Both the position numbers and the translations under genes were made by a program. The notes under the pieces were generated by a model that ran no database searches, was not told the origin of the DNA, and was given only the letters and a program-made list of their open reading frames with translations. A DNA stretch of 64,000 bases. Origin: CAYWJT01 sp964458655. GTDB taxonomy: Bacteria; Acidobacteriota; Aminicenantia; Aminicenantales; Saccharicenantaceae. Where the stretch lies: positions 14,814-78,813 of the forward strand of contig CAYWJT010000003.1 in assembly GCA_964458655.1 (NCBI GenBank), read 5' to 3'. Below, in pieces: positions 51,246 through 59,358 of the stretch (position 1 is the first letter of the stretch; every line of letters starts with the position of its first letter).

Positions 51246-51395
51246 TCATCCGATTACGGTGATGAAGTAGTGCAACCTGGGCATGAAGGCGGTCATGACG
51301 TTGTCGACCGACAGCACGCCGGAGATCAGGTTGAAACCTGTGAGCGAAATCATCACCGCCGCCGCCAGGATCGCTAACCTTGTCCGGATCTTCAT
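51246..51395 (-). CDS. 49-residue membrane or secreted peptide upstream of AOR
   Basis: An ATG behind a strong GGAGGATAAA site starts MKIRTRLAILAAAVMISLTG, a basic N-terminus and hydrophobic helix, followed by SGVLSVDNVMTAFMPRLHYF and a stop after 49 residues. It could be a signal peptide plus a 25-residue mature peptide or a single-span membrane protein. It lies 126 bp before the AOR start on the same strand and is probably co-transcribed. No homologue comes to mind. Confidence 0.55.
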   Translation of the reverse strand: MKIRTRLAILAAAVMISLTGFNLISGVLSVDNVMTAFMPRLHYFITVIG

Positions 51396-51523
51396 TTTAT
51401 CCTCCACTCTTCGATCTTCTTTCCTCTGTCACTAATGAATACGCTTCAGGAGGCCGGAAAGTTCCTTTTAATTAATTACGCTCGAAAGGGGGCGCTGGTC
51501 GTCATGTGAGCGACGGTTAGGCC

Positions 51524-51739
51524 TTGTTGCCCGGTCAGCGTTCTGAACGGGGCGGTAAAGAAGATAGACGGACGGCCGTCGAGGCCATCGAGCATAGTCT
51601 CATCGGTCTGCCGGCGGAGCCGGCCGCCGTCATCGCCGCGGTCGAAAGCGTCTACCGCCGGCTGAACGTGCGGTCGCCGGGTATCGAGCCGGCCGACTGG
51701 GCGGCGGCTGTCCTCAAGGCCGCGGGCCTCGAGCCATGA
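51524..51739 (+). CDS. Small hypothetical protein or gene remnant
   Basis: A 71-residue frame with strong GC at third codon positions from about residue 18 on, translating to helical sequence (AVEAIEHSLIGLPAEPAAVIAAVESVYRRLNVRSPG, ending AAVLKAAGLEP). The only upstream starts are TTG codons without a ribosome site, and a stop precedes them. Either a small real gene with an unusual start or the 3' remnant of a larger one. Confidence 0.35.
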   Translation: MLPGQRSERGGKEDRRTAVEAIEHSLIGLPAEPAAVIAAVESVYRRLNVRSPGIEPADWAAAVLKAAGLEP

Positions 51740-51803
51740 AAGGCCGCTCCTCGCGGATCCAGGCGAGGGTCAGGTCCAGCGATGTCCTTATGCCGGCTCC
51801 GCT

Positions 51804-54410
51804 TCACCTGGGATAGAGCAGGGCGTTCAGCAGGAATTTGTAGGTGCCGTGCGACTGCGCCCTGTGCTGGCTCCTGACACCGATCAGGATGATGCGGCCC
51901 TTCTTGTATTGCGTATCGACGACCGCGGCCTTCCTGGCGATGAGGTCCTCGCCGAGAAGCCAGCCGCTGAGCAGCACCCCGTCCTCGGCGTAGCTGGCCA
52001 CGACCTTCCGGTCCCACTCGTTGGGCGGGATGGAGGTCTGGAAAGCCAGGCTGTCGACGAACATGGCCGCGACGGTCCTGTCCAGGCCCCAGCCGAGCGG
52101 GGTCGTGTTGTCGACGTCCAGCTTGAGGATTGAGATGGGGCAGAAGAACCTCGTCCGTTCGACCCTGTCCAGGACGTTCCTGGCCTGCACTCCGAGGTCG
52201 CTCAGGGCCAGCCCGCAGGCCTGGTTGAGCGTCACGACTATTCCGCCCTGCTCGACGAAAGCTTTCAGAGCCTCGACACCCTCCTTCTCGATGCCTCCTT
52301 CGTACTCGGGGGGCATAGGGGTGAAGAAACGGGCGTACTCGGACTGCTGTCCGGGCCGGCCGCTCTTGATCATCTCGGGGTTCTCGCTGGCGAAGACGAT
52401 GACGTCGTAGTCGGCCTTTAGGTTGACCTTCTTTTCCTTCGTCCCCTTGAAATCGGAGTTGTGCATCGTCTTATAAGGTATGCCCATGTCGTCGAAGACG
52501 AAGCGCGTCCAGCCCTCGTCCATGTTGCCCCGCCAGGACTGGTAGAGCCCGATGCGGGGGCTCTTGATGAGCACCTTGTCGGCGGCGGCGAACCCGGCCT
52601 CGTCCAGCCCGCGAGCGTTGAGCCGCAGCTTCTCGAGCAGGCCGGGCAGTGATTTCCTTGCCTCCGGTGTATTTTTGACCAGGAAGCTCCCGGCCGCGAC
52701 CTCGCCCTTGCCCGGCTTGAGCGGCGTTTTAAGCCGGTGGACCTCGACCCTATCCTTGAGCAGGGCGAAAGCCGCCGCATAGGAGGCGTTGGCCCGGGAG
52801 TCGAGCACGAAGTAAGGCGCTTCGGCGGGCAGGCCCAGAGCGGGCGCCGGGACGGTCTCGAGCTTTTCCAGCCTGGCCTCGAAGGGCTCATCGACCTGAT
52901 CGCAGCGGACGCCCATCTGGAGGGGCAGGGTCCAAGCGGCGTTGTCGTAAGGGGGCACCGGCGGCCCGCCGGGGTACTGCCTGATGTCGGGGTACTTCTG
53001 TTTCTCGAGCAGGGCCCAGGCGTAGGCCTTGTAGGGCTGGGAAAGCAGGACCACGAAGCTGCCGGCCGGGTAGAGGCGGCCGTCGGCCACGAACTGTTCG
53101 GCGGCCCGGTGGATCTCGACCCCGCCGAACTTGAGGACCTCGAGCATCTTGAGAGTCGTCGGGTAATCGGGCTGGTCGGCCGTGATGACGAAGGCGAAAG
53201 GCTGGTTCTTCTCGGTCTTCTCGACGCTCTCCTTTGAGACCAGGTAGGAACTGTAGAGAAAGTCCGTGCGGTAGAGGGCGCAGGTCTTGACCAGGCTCAT
53301 CGAAAGCGTCAGCTCGTAGTCCACCAGGTCGCGCAGCCGCCACCAGCCGCCCGGCCAGGGGTCGACAAAGTCCATGCGGCGCTGGACGTAGTCGTTGGGC
53401 ACCTCGGTCGGCTCGATATAAACCGGCGAGGCCACGCGCACCGAGGCCATCTCGCTCAGCAGGCCGATGGTGTTATGGAGCCAGGAAGTGTCGTCGCAAG
53501 CCCCGATCCACCAGCCCGTGTAGCTGCGGCCGTTGACCACGCCCTTGAATCCGTTCTTCTGCAGGTCGAAGGCCATGTTCATCCCGCACAGGTTGACGCC
53601 GCGCCAGACGAGCGGATGGATGTTGGGCAGGGGAGGGTCCATGAAAGGCGGCACGAACAGGCGGGCGCCGGTCGAGCCCATCTGATGCTCGTCGATGTGG
53701 ACGTGAGGGAACCAGTCGTGGTAGAGCACCTGCGTCACGGCCCGGGTCTCGGGCAGGTTGAACATGAACCAGTCGCGGTTGTTGTCGTGGCCGGCGTAAT
53801 GGTGATAGAGCCAGGGCATGTTGCCGCCCTCGTACTTCGTGCCCACGTACTTGTGGTACCAGTCCACGACCATGACGTTGCCGTCCGGGTTGTGGGAGGG
53901 CACCAGCAAAACGATGACGTCCTTGAGGAAGCCGGGGTCGAATGGCGTCTTGCCGGTCACGAGGTCGTAGGCGAACTCCATCGACATCTGAGAGGCGGCG
54001 ATCTCGGTCGCGTGCAGGCTGCAGGTTATGAGCAGGATGGCCTTGCCGCGGGCGGCCAGCTCTTTGGCCTGGTCCGGCGAGAGCCCGCGGGCCATCTTGA
54101 GCCGCCGGGCGATGTCGCGGTACTCGTCGAGCCGGGCCATGTTCTCCTCGGCCGTGATGACGGCCATGATGATGGGCTTGCCGAGCGTGGACTTGCCGAT
54201 CTCGACCACCTTGAGCATGGACGATTCCTGGTCCAGCTTCTGTAAGTAGGCCGTGATCTGGCTGTAGTCGGCGAGCTTGCGGTCCTCGCCGACCCGGTGG
54301 CCGAGAAAGGCCTCGGGCGAGGTCTGGGCCGTGAGCCCGGACACAAGCAGAAACAGCAGAGTCCCGGCGGCGACCAACGCCGTCCTTAACCTTTTACCCT
54401 GGGAATGCAT
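51804..54410 (-). CDS. Exported M14-family zinc carboxypeptidase
   Basis: An 868-residue secreted metallopeptidase. Signal peptide at 1-28 (TALVAAGTLLFLLVSGLTAQ). The M14 domain (about 45-350) contains the zinc pair in SLHATEIAAS (His133, Glu136), the NRDWF arginine region and DEHQMGS (His242, likely third ligand). After about residue 400 come two alpha/beta domains; the last (about 620-868) resembles a class I glutamine-amidotransferase-like fold (YDVIVFASENPEM, KAFVEQGGIVVTLNQ). This architecture is common in large M14 proteins of Acidobacteriota and Bacteroidota. GGAGGCGCGC precedes the ATG. Confidence 0.9.
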   Translation of the reverse strand: MHSQGKRLRTALVAAGTLLFLLVSGLTAQTSPEAFLGHRVGEDRKLADYSQITAYLQKLDQESSMLKVVEIGKSTLGKPIIMAVITAEENMARLDEYRDIARRLKMARGLSPDQAKELAARGKAILLITCSLHATEIAASQMSMEFAYDLVTGKTPFDPGFLKDVIVLLVPSHNPDGNVMVVDWYHKYVGTKYEGGNMPWLYHHYAGHDNNRDWFMFNLPETRAVTQVLYHDWFPHVHIDEHQMGSTGARLFVPPFMDPPLPNIHPLVWRGVNLCGMNMAFDLQKNGFKGVVNGRSYTGWWIGACDDTSWLHNTIGLLSEMASVRVASPVYIEPTEVPNDYVQRRMDFVDPWPGGWWRLRDLVDYELTLSMSLVKTCALYRTDFLYSSYLVSKESVEKTEKNQPFAFVITADQPDYPTTLKMLEVLKFGGVEIHRAAEQFVADGRLYPAGSFVVLLSQPYKAYAWALLEKQKYPDIRQYPGGPPVPPYDNAAWTLPLQMGVRCDQVDEPFEARLEKLETVPAPALGLPAEAPYFVLDSRANASYAAAFALLKDRVEVHRLKTPLKPGKGEVAAGSFLVKNTPEARKSLPGLLEKLRLNARGLDEAGFAAADKVLIKSPRIGLYQSWRGNMDEGWTRFVFDDMGIPYKTMHNSDFKGTKEKKVNLKADYDVIVFASENPEMIKSGRPGQQSEYARFFTPMPPEYEGGIEKEGVEALKAFVEQGGIVVTLNQACGLALSDLGVQARNVLDRVERTRFFCPISILKLDVDNTTPLGWGLDRTVAAMFVDSLAFQTSIPPNEWDRKVVASYAEDGVLLSGWLLGEDLIARKAAVVDTQYKKGRIILIGVRSQHRAQSHGTYKFLLNALLYPR

Positions 54411-54551
54411 GCGCGCCTCCTGGCATACGGATATGAAGGATTCTAAATATCACCAAGGCTGAGGCGTGTCAAACGGCGAATTTCCGGGGGGCCGCGTATA
54501 CTAAGAGAACCGGGGTCTTGGCCGGCGCGATCTTCGTGTCTTCGTCGCGGC

Positions 54552-55916
54552 TCAGAGCGCGAGGGTTTCGTGCGCGACGAGAAGCGCGCCTTGGATCGGC
54601 ACGCCGTAGGGGCAGGCCCGCTCGCAGGGCGCGGAGCAGCCGGAGCAGGCGTCGGCCCTGGCCCCGGGTATCGCCGCGTAGAGCTCCATGGCCTCGCGCT
54701 CACGTCCCTGGCCGGCGAAGTACTGCTGGTAGCGCATGATGGTGTTGACCGGGACGCTGTGCGGGCAGCTCGGCTCACACAGGCCGCAGGCGTGGCGGCA
54801 GTAGAGGTCGCCGCAGCCCTTGCGGTAGGCTTCGAGCTTGGAGGCGGCGGCGCCGTCGAGCCGAGTGCCGGAAAGACGGATGAAAGCGTCGAGCTCGGTG
54901 TAGTTCCGGGCCAGGCAGCAGACAGTGCTCACGTTCGGGTTGCTGAGGACGAACTTGACGGCGGCGTCCCTGATCTCCTCCGGGTTGGTCAGGTTGTGCT
55001 CCTTGATGAATTCCCGGGCGGCCTCGTACTTCTCTTTGTATCTTTTAAGGCCCTCCGCGTAGAGCGGGTCTATCTTCTGCTGCTTCTTCTCGGCCTGCTC
55101 CACCCGGTTCTTGAGCGTCTCGTAGATGGCGATGGGCGTCGTCTTCATCAGGGCCACGCCGATGTTCTTCGCGCGGGCGAGCTCCAGCACTCTCTCCGAC
55201 CTGTCGTAGCGCAGGAAGTTGTAGGCCATGAGAAAGACGTCGAAACGGCCGTCCTCGGCCGCCGCCGAGAGCACTTTCTCCATCGTTTCCTCCGGGTCCC
55301 GGAACCAGAAGGAGCCGTGGTTCGAAACGCCCACGTGCCTGACCCGTCCTTCGGCCTTGAGCTCCCGCATGGCCTCGTGGAAGCCTTCGGTCTTGAGGAG
55401 GTCGGCCCGCTCCGGCATGTGCATCATCAGGCAGTCGACATAGTCGGTCTGGAGCTCTTCCAGGGCCTTGCGGGCGCGGGCGACGAAGCCCTCCTTGCTT
55501 TTGTCCTCCAGGACCTCGAGCTTGGTCGTGATGAAGAGCGACTTGCGGTCGAAGCCTTTGACGGCCTTGCCCAGGATCCTGTGGTGACCCGGGTATTCCT
55601 CGGCCGTGTCGATGTAGTTCATGCCGGCCTCGAAAGCGCGGCGCAGGACGCCCTCGTCCATGATGGAGCCGCAGGCGAGGTCCGAGACCCTGAAGCCCGT
55701 CCGGCCGAGGGTCCGGTATTCCTTTATTTTCAAGCCAAGTCCGGGGGTCGACTGGTTTCGGGCGTTTGCGTTGGAGCTCCCGTCGGATGATGCCGGAACC
55801 GCCAGGCCCAGGCCGGCGCCGACCAGCCCAGCCGCCGACTTCCGGAAAAATCCACGTCGCGAGAGCGAGCCCGTTTTCGGGTCATGAATAGTCCGAACGT
55901 TCTTCTTCGCGTCCAT
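54552..55916 (-). CDS. Exported (Tat) aldo/keto reductase with two Fe-S clusters
   Basis: A 454-residue protein. The N-terminus SLSRRGFFRKSAAGLVGAGLGLAV is a twin-arginine signal. Residues about 65-360 are an aldo/keto reductase barrel with the catalytic Asp/Tyr in YIDTAEEYPGH, Lys in FITTKLEV and His in CLMMHMPER. The C-terminal 90 residues carry two cysteine groups, CRHACGLCEPSCPHSVP and CSGCSAPCERACPYGVP, typical of [4Fe-4S] clusters. Exported AKRs of this kind are frequent in sugar-degrading anaerobes, but the electron partner and substrate are unknown; NADPH would be unavailable in the periplasm unless bound before export. Confidence 0.9.
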   Translation of the reverse strand: MDAKKNVRTIHDPKTGSLSRRGFFRKSAAGLVGAGLGLAVPASSDGSSNANARNQSTPGLGLKIKEYRTLGRTGFRVSDLACGSIMDEGVLRRAFEAGMNYIDTAEEYPGHHRILGKAVKGFDRKSLFITTKLEVLEDKSKEGFVARARKALEELQTDYVDCLMMHMPERADLLKTEGFHEAMRELKAEGRVRHVGVSNHGSFWFRDPEETMEKVLSAAAEDGRFDVFLMAYNFLRYDRSERVLELARAKNIGVALMKTTPIAIYETLKNRVEQAEKKQQKIDPLYAEGLKRYKEKYEAAREFIKEHNLTNPEEIRDAAVKFVLSNPNVSTVCCLARNYTELDAFIRLSGTRLDGAAASKLEAYRKGCGDLYCRHACGLCEPSCPHSVPVNTIMRYQQYFAGQGREREAMELYAAIPGARADACSGCSAPCERACPYGVPIQGALLVAHETLAL

Positions 55917-56181
55917 CTATTACTCCTTTTCCGGCCGGCGCCGGCGCGACGCAATCTGCGGACGGCCGCATGACGGGCCTTTCTCCGCCTCGGGTCAGGC
56001 CTGAACCGGGGGCAAGGCCGGAAGGCGAGCTTACCAGCATCTGCCCCTACGGTCAATTACAAAGACGGGACGGCAGGAGCCGCGTCTTGGTCGCTCAAAT
56101 GCCCGGGCGTCCGTTATTGAAGAGCGGAACTCATATCCGTGGCCGGGCCGCCGGGCCTTCAACGACGGTAATGCCAGCCTG

Positions 56182-56871
56182 CTAATCGCGCGACCGGCGG
56201 ATGAGGAACATGCGCAGCAGCTGCGTCGCGGCCATGGCCGTGGAGGCCACATAGGTCAGGGCGGCGGCCTTAAGCACGTGACGGGCGCCGTCGAGCTCTT
56301 CGCCCGATAGATAATTCCGCTCCCCGAGCAGGGTCACCGCCCGGCGCGAGGCGTTGAATTCGACCGGCAGGGTAACGACGGAGAAGACCACGGCGGCCGC
56401 GAAGAGCAGGATGCCCAGGTCCATGAGGATGCTGGGGCCGCTCTTGCTGAAGATGAAGCCGATGAAGAAAAGCGGGAAGGCCAGCGTCGAACCCAGGCTG
56501 GCCACGGGGTAGATCAAGCTCCTCAGATGCATGGGCGCGTAGCCCTGGTGGTGCTGGAGGGCGTGGCCGGCCTCGTGAGCGGCTATGCCCAGGGCGGCGA
56601 TGGACTGGCTGTCGTATATCCCTTCCGAAAGGCGCAGAACCCTTGTCCTGGGGTCGTAATGGTCGGTCAGGTTGCCCGGGATCCTCTCCACCTTGACATC
56701 GCCGGCCCCGGCGGCCTGGAGCAGCTCCGAGGCCACCCTGGAGCCGGTCAGACGGGACGAAGAGACGACCCGGCTGTACTTGGCGTATGTCCCCCTGACC
56801 TTGGCCTGGGCGTAAAGGGCCAGGAGCAGGGGAGGGATGAGCAAAAAGAAAGTGTAGTCCCAGAAAAACAT
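56182..56871 (-). CDS. Membrane zinc metallopeptidase, YugP type (PF04298)
   Basis: A 229-residue membrane protein with the zincin motif HEAGH at His99-Glu100-His103. An N-terminal span (about 5-22), two spans after the motif (about 120-140 and 150-172) and a final hydrophobic stretch (about 200-222) match the YugP family. VEFNASRRAV (about 175) carries the conserved third acidic ligand region. GGAGGTTTCC precedes the ATG. Physiological substrates of this family are unknown. Confidence 0.9.
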   Translation of the reverse strand: MFFWDYTFFLLIPPLLLALYAQAKVRGTYAKYSRVVSSSRLTGSRVASELLQAAGAGDVKVERIPGNLTDHYDPRTRVLRLSEGIYDSQSIAALGIAAHEAGHALQHHQGYAPMHLRSLIYPVASLGSTLAFPLFFIGFIFSKSGPSILMDLGILLFAAAVVFSVVTLPVEFNASRRAVTLLGERNYLSGEELDGARHVLKAAALTYVASTAMAATQLLRMFLIRRSRD

Positions 56872-57027
56872 GGAAACCTCCGCTAATTCAGAAGACTATT
56901 ATACAGGAAAGCGGCCGGGCTTGGAACGGCTCGACCGTCCGGTCCGGTTCCCGGGCCGCGGCTTTCCACGGTATCCGGCGCGTCTTCAATATCAGCCCGG
57001 CCCCGGTTCGAAGGGCGCCGCCGTTTG

Positions 57028-57056
57028 TTGAGAACAAGCGGGCTTTTCTGTAGAAT
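57028..57056 (+). promoter_or_regulatory. Promoter for the SRP RNA
   Basis: TTGAGA (57028-57033), 17 bp, TAGAAT (57051-57056); the predicted RNA 5' end at 57062 is 6 bp downstream. Confidence 0.7.
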
Positions 57057-57061
57057 AGGCT

Positions 57062-57334
<273 letters not shown>

Positions 57335-57358
57335 CTTTTTTCGGCGCTTCTTTCAAGC

Positions 57359-58264
57359 TTATGCCTCTCCCACCGGCTTGAACAGGCCGAGCTCCGCGAC
57401 GAGACGGGACATCTCATTCTTGCCTTCTTCGCTGAGCGGCAGAAGGGGAGGCCGGGGCAGGCCGCCGTAAAGCCCGCGCAGGTCTTGGGCGTACTTCAAA
57501 CCGGCGATCCCGTATTTCTCCGTTACGGCCTTGTTCAGAGGCACCAGGGCCAGCTGCTTCTCTTTGGCCTCGTCCATCCGGCCGGCCCGGAACAGCCTGT
57601 AGATGTCGGCGGCCAGCTCGGGCGCGGCGTTGGCCACGGCCAGGATGGCTCCGCGTGCCCCCATGCCGAAGCCGGGGTAAAGCACGTGGCCGGAGCCTAG
57701 GAAGTAGCGGAAGCCCGTCGGCGCCTCCCGGATGACCTCGGCCAGCACCGGCAGGCTGCCGGAGCTTTCCTTCAGGCCGATTATATTCGGATGGCCGGCG
57801 AGCTCGACGACCAGGGCCGGGTCGAGCGCAATGCCCGTCGTCTGAGGTATGTTGTAGATGATGACCGGGACGCGGCATTCCTCGGCCAGCGTGAGGTAAT
57901 GTTTTTTCAGCGCCTCCCGGGTCATGCGCGCCTTGAAGTACGAAGGCGGCCGGACCAGGGCGGCGGCTATGCCGAATTCGGCGGCGGCGGCCGTGAACTC
58001 CAGCGTCCAGCGCGTCGATTCCCGGGCCGTGCCGACGATGACGCGTTTGTCAGGGGCCGCGGCCTTGACCGTCGCCTCCACGAGCTCCAGCGATTCGTCG
58101 TCGGTGAGATACACGCTCTCGCCGGTCGTCCCCAGCACCACGTAGCCCGCCACCTCCGTCCGGTTGTACTTCTCGATGTTGGCGGCGAGCTTCTCCGGCG
58201 CGATCCTGTCGCCCACGAAGGGCGTCGTCAGGGCTATGAAGATGCCTTCCAGTTCGTTATCCAT
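57359..58264 (-). CDS. Dihydrodipicolinate synthase family aldolase
   Basis: A 301-residue class I aldolase of the DapA/NanA superfamily. Key residues are visible: Thr pair in VLGTTGES (46-47), Tyr137 in VIIYNIPQTTG and the Schiff-base Lys165 in IIGLKESSGS. Both DapA and 4-hydroxy-2-oxoglutarate or KDG aldolases share these; the proline-containing YNIPQTTG is closer to the non-DapA branch (HOGA/KDPG-like), but this cannot be decided here. ATG 58264 is preferred over the adjacent TTG because AAGGAG is correctly spaced. It follows the zincin gene and overlaps its stop codon by one base. Confidence 0.85.
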   Translation of the reverse strand: MDNELEGIFIALTTPFVGDRIAPEKLAANIEKYNRTEVAGYVVLGTTGESVYLTDDESLELVEATVKAAAPDKRVIVGTARESTRWTLEFTAAAAEFGIAAALVRPPSYFKARMTREALKKHYLTLAEECRVPVIIYNIPQTTGIALDPALVVELAGHPNIIGLKESSGSLPVLAEVIREAPTGFRYFLGSGHVLYPGFGMGARGAILAVANAAPELAADIYRLFRAGRMDEAKEKQLALVPLNKAVTEKYGIAGLKYAQDLRGLYGGLPRPPLLPLSEEGKNEMSRLVAELGLFKPVGEA

Positions 58265-58695
58265 CAACCGTCTCCTTGGCCTCGTCTTTTCTTCGCTCTT
58301 GTCATCTCGGCCTCGATCTCGCGGAGCTCGCGCTCTTCCAGCCCGAAGTAATGGCCGACCTCGTGAAGGACGGTCAGCCTCACCTGTTCCTTGATCTCGT
58401 CCGGGGTGCGGCAGATCCTCTCGATGGGCCTTCGATATACGACTATGACGTCGGGCGGCGTGTTGCCGTAGCCCGCGCCCGGGCTGCGGTGCTTGTATGG
58501 CACACCGTGGTAGAGGCCGAGCAGGTCCCGTCCCGGCGGCGGGTCGTCCTCCACCATGACGGCCACGTTGTCGATGAGCCTGCGGAACTGGCGGGGTATC
58601 TCTTTCAGGGCCTCCTCCACCAGGGCCTCGAATTCGGCGCGCCCCACGCCTGGCGCGAACGGGCTTTTGTCCGAGGGCCGGAACCGCCTTTTCAT
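58264..58695 (-). CDS. Small zincin-type metallopeptidase (PF06262)
   Basis: A 143-residue cytoplasmic protein of the minimal-gluzincin/zincin_1 family. The motif VLHEVGHYFGLEE (His111, Glu112, His115, then Glu/Asp near 120) is diagnostic, and the N-terminal part contains LYHGVPYKHRSPG and VIVVYRRPIER, both typical. Biochemical substrate is not known. It overlaps cobO by ATGA (58692-58695) and precedes the aldolase, so cobO-zincin-aldolase form an operon. Confidence 0.88.
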   Translation of the reverse strand: MKRRFRPSDKSPFAPGVGRAEFEALVEEALKEIPRQFRRLIDNVAVMVEDDPPPGRDLLGLYHGVPYKHRSPGAGYGNTPPDVIVVYRRPIERICRTPDEIKEQVRLTVLHEVGHYFGLEERELREIEAEMTRAKKRRGQGDG

Positions 58696-59246
58696 CTCTC
58701 GATGCCCTCCCTGGCCTTGACGCCGCGTTCGTGGTAGTGACGGACGTTCTTCATCTCGGTCACGAGGTCGGCCCGCTCCAGGACCGAGGCCGGCGCGCCT
58801 CGGCCGGTCAGCACGAGCTCCACGGACTCCGGCCTGCGGTCCAGGAACTCGAGCAGCTCCTTTTCCGGCAGGATGCCCAGGTCCACGGCCACGTTGACCT
58901 CGTCCAGGACGACTATCCTGTAGCGGCCGGAGAGCATGGCCGCCTCGGCGGCGCGAAGGGCCCGGCGCGCCCGTTCGGTGTCCTCTTCTTCAGGGCCCTT
59001 GTCGGTTATGTTGACGAACTCGCTGCGGCCGAACCGCTCGATCGTCACGAGCGGCGCCAGGCGGGCGGCAGCCGCGTGCTCGCCAGAGGGCCGGCCTTTC
59101 AGGAACTGGGCGATGTAGGTCCTGAAGCCGTAGCCGGCCGCCCTCAGGGCCAAGCCCAGGGCGGCCGTGGTCTTGCCCTTGCCGTCGCCGGTGTAGACCT
59201 GCACCCGACCCTGGAAAGGGGACTTCTCTTTTGGTCGCTCGGACAT
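58692..59246 (-). CDS. cobO: Cob(I)yrinic acid a,c-diamide adenosyltransferase
   Basis: Adds the 5'-deoxyadenosyl group to corrinoids (CobA/CobO/BtuR family). The 184 residues have the P-loop VYTGDGKGKTTAALGLALRAAGYG, FLKGRPSGEHAA, the conserved DEVNVAVDLG and VLTGRGAP near the C-terminus. ATG 59246 is used; ATG 59261 adds five residues and neither has a clear ribosome site. No other cobalamin gene is present in the window, suggesting salvage or a dispersed pathway. Confidence 0.92.
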   Translation of the reverse strand: MSERPKEKSPFQGRVQVYTGDGKGKTTAALGLALRAAGYGFRTYIAQFLKGRPSGEHAAAARLAPLVTIERFGRSEFVNITDKGPEEEDTERARRALRAAEAAMLSGRYRIVVLDEVNVAVDLGILPEKELLEFLDRRPESVELVLTGRGAPASVLERADLVTEMKNVRHYHERGVKAREGIER

Positions 59247-59323
59247 CTGCGTCAGGCCCATTTTTGCCCAACAGACCTGTTTTGTCAAAGCCGGAGGTCA
59301 GCCGCTGCTTCGGCCGCGCGAGC

Positions 59324-59352
59324 TTTCAACCCCAGGGGCCTTATGTTATAAT
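59324..59352 (+). promoter_or_regulatory. serS promoter 6 bp from the start codon
   Basis: TTTCAA (59324-59329), 17 bp, consensus TATAAT (59347-59352). The ATG at 59359 lies where transcription should start, and no Shine-Dalgarno precedes it. Confidence 0.65.
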
Positions 59353-59358
59353 CGCGGC

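Noticed and set aside
57359..58264. Calling the aldolase dapA
   Set aside because: The catalytic Tyr and Lys are shared by the whole superfamily, and context (cobO, zincin) gives no link to lysine synthesis.
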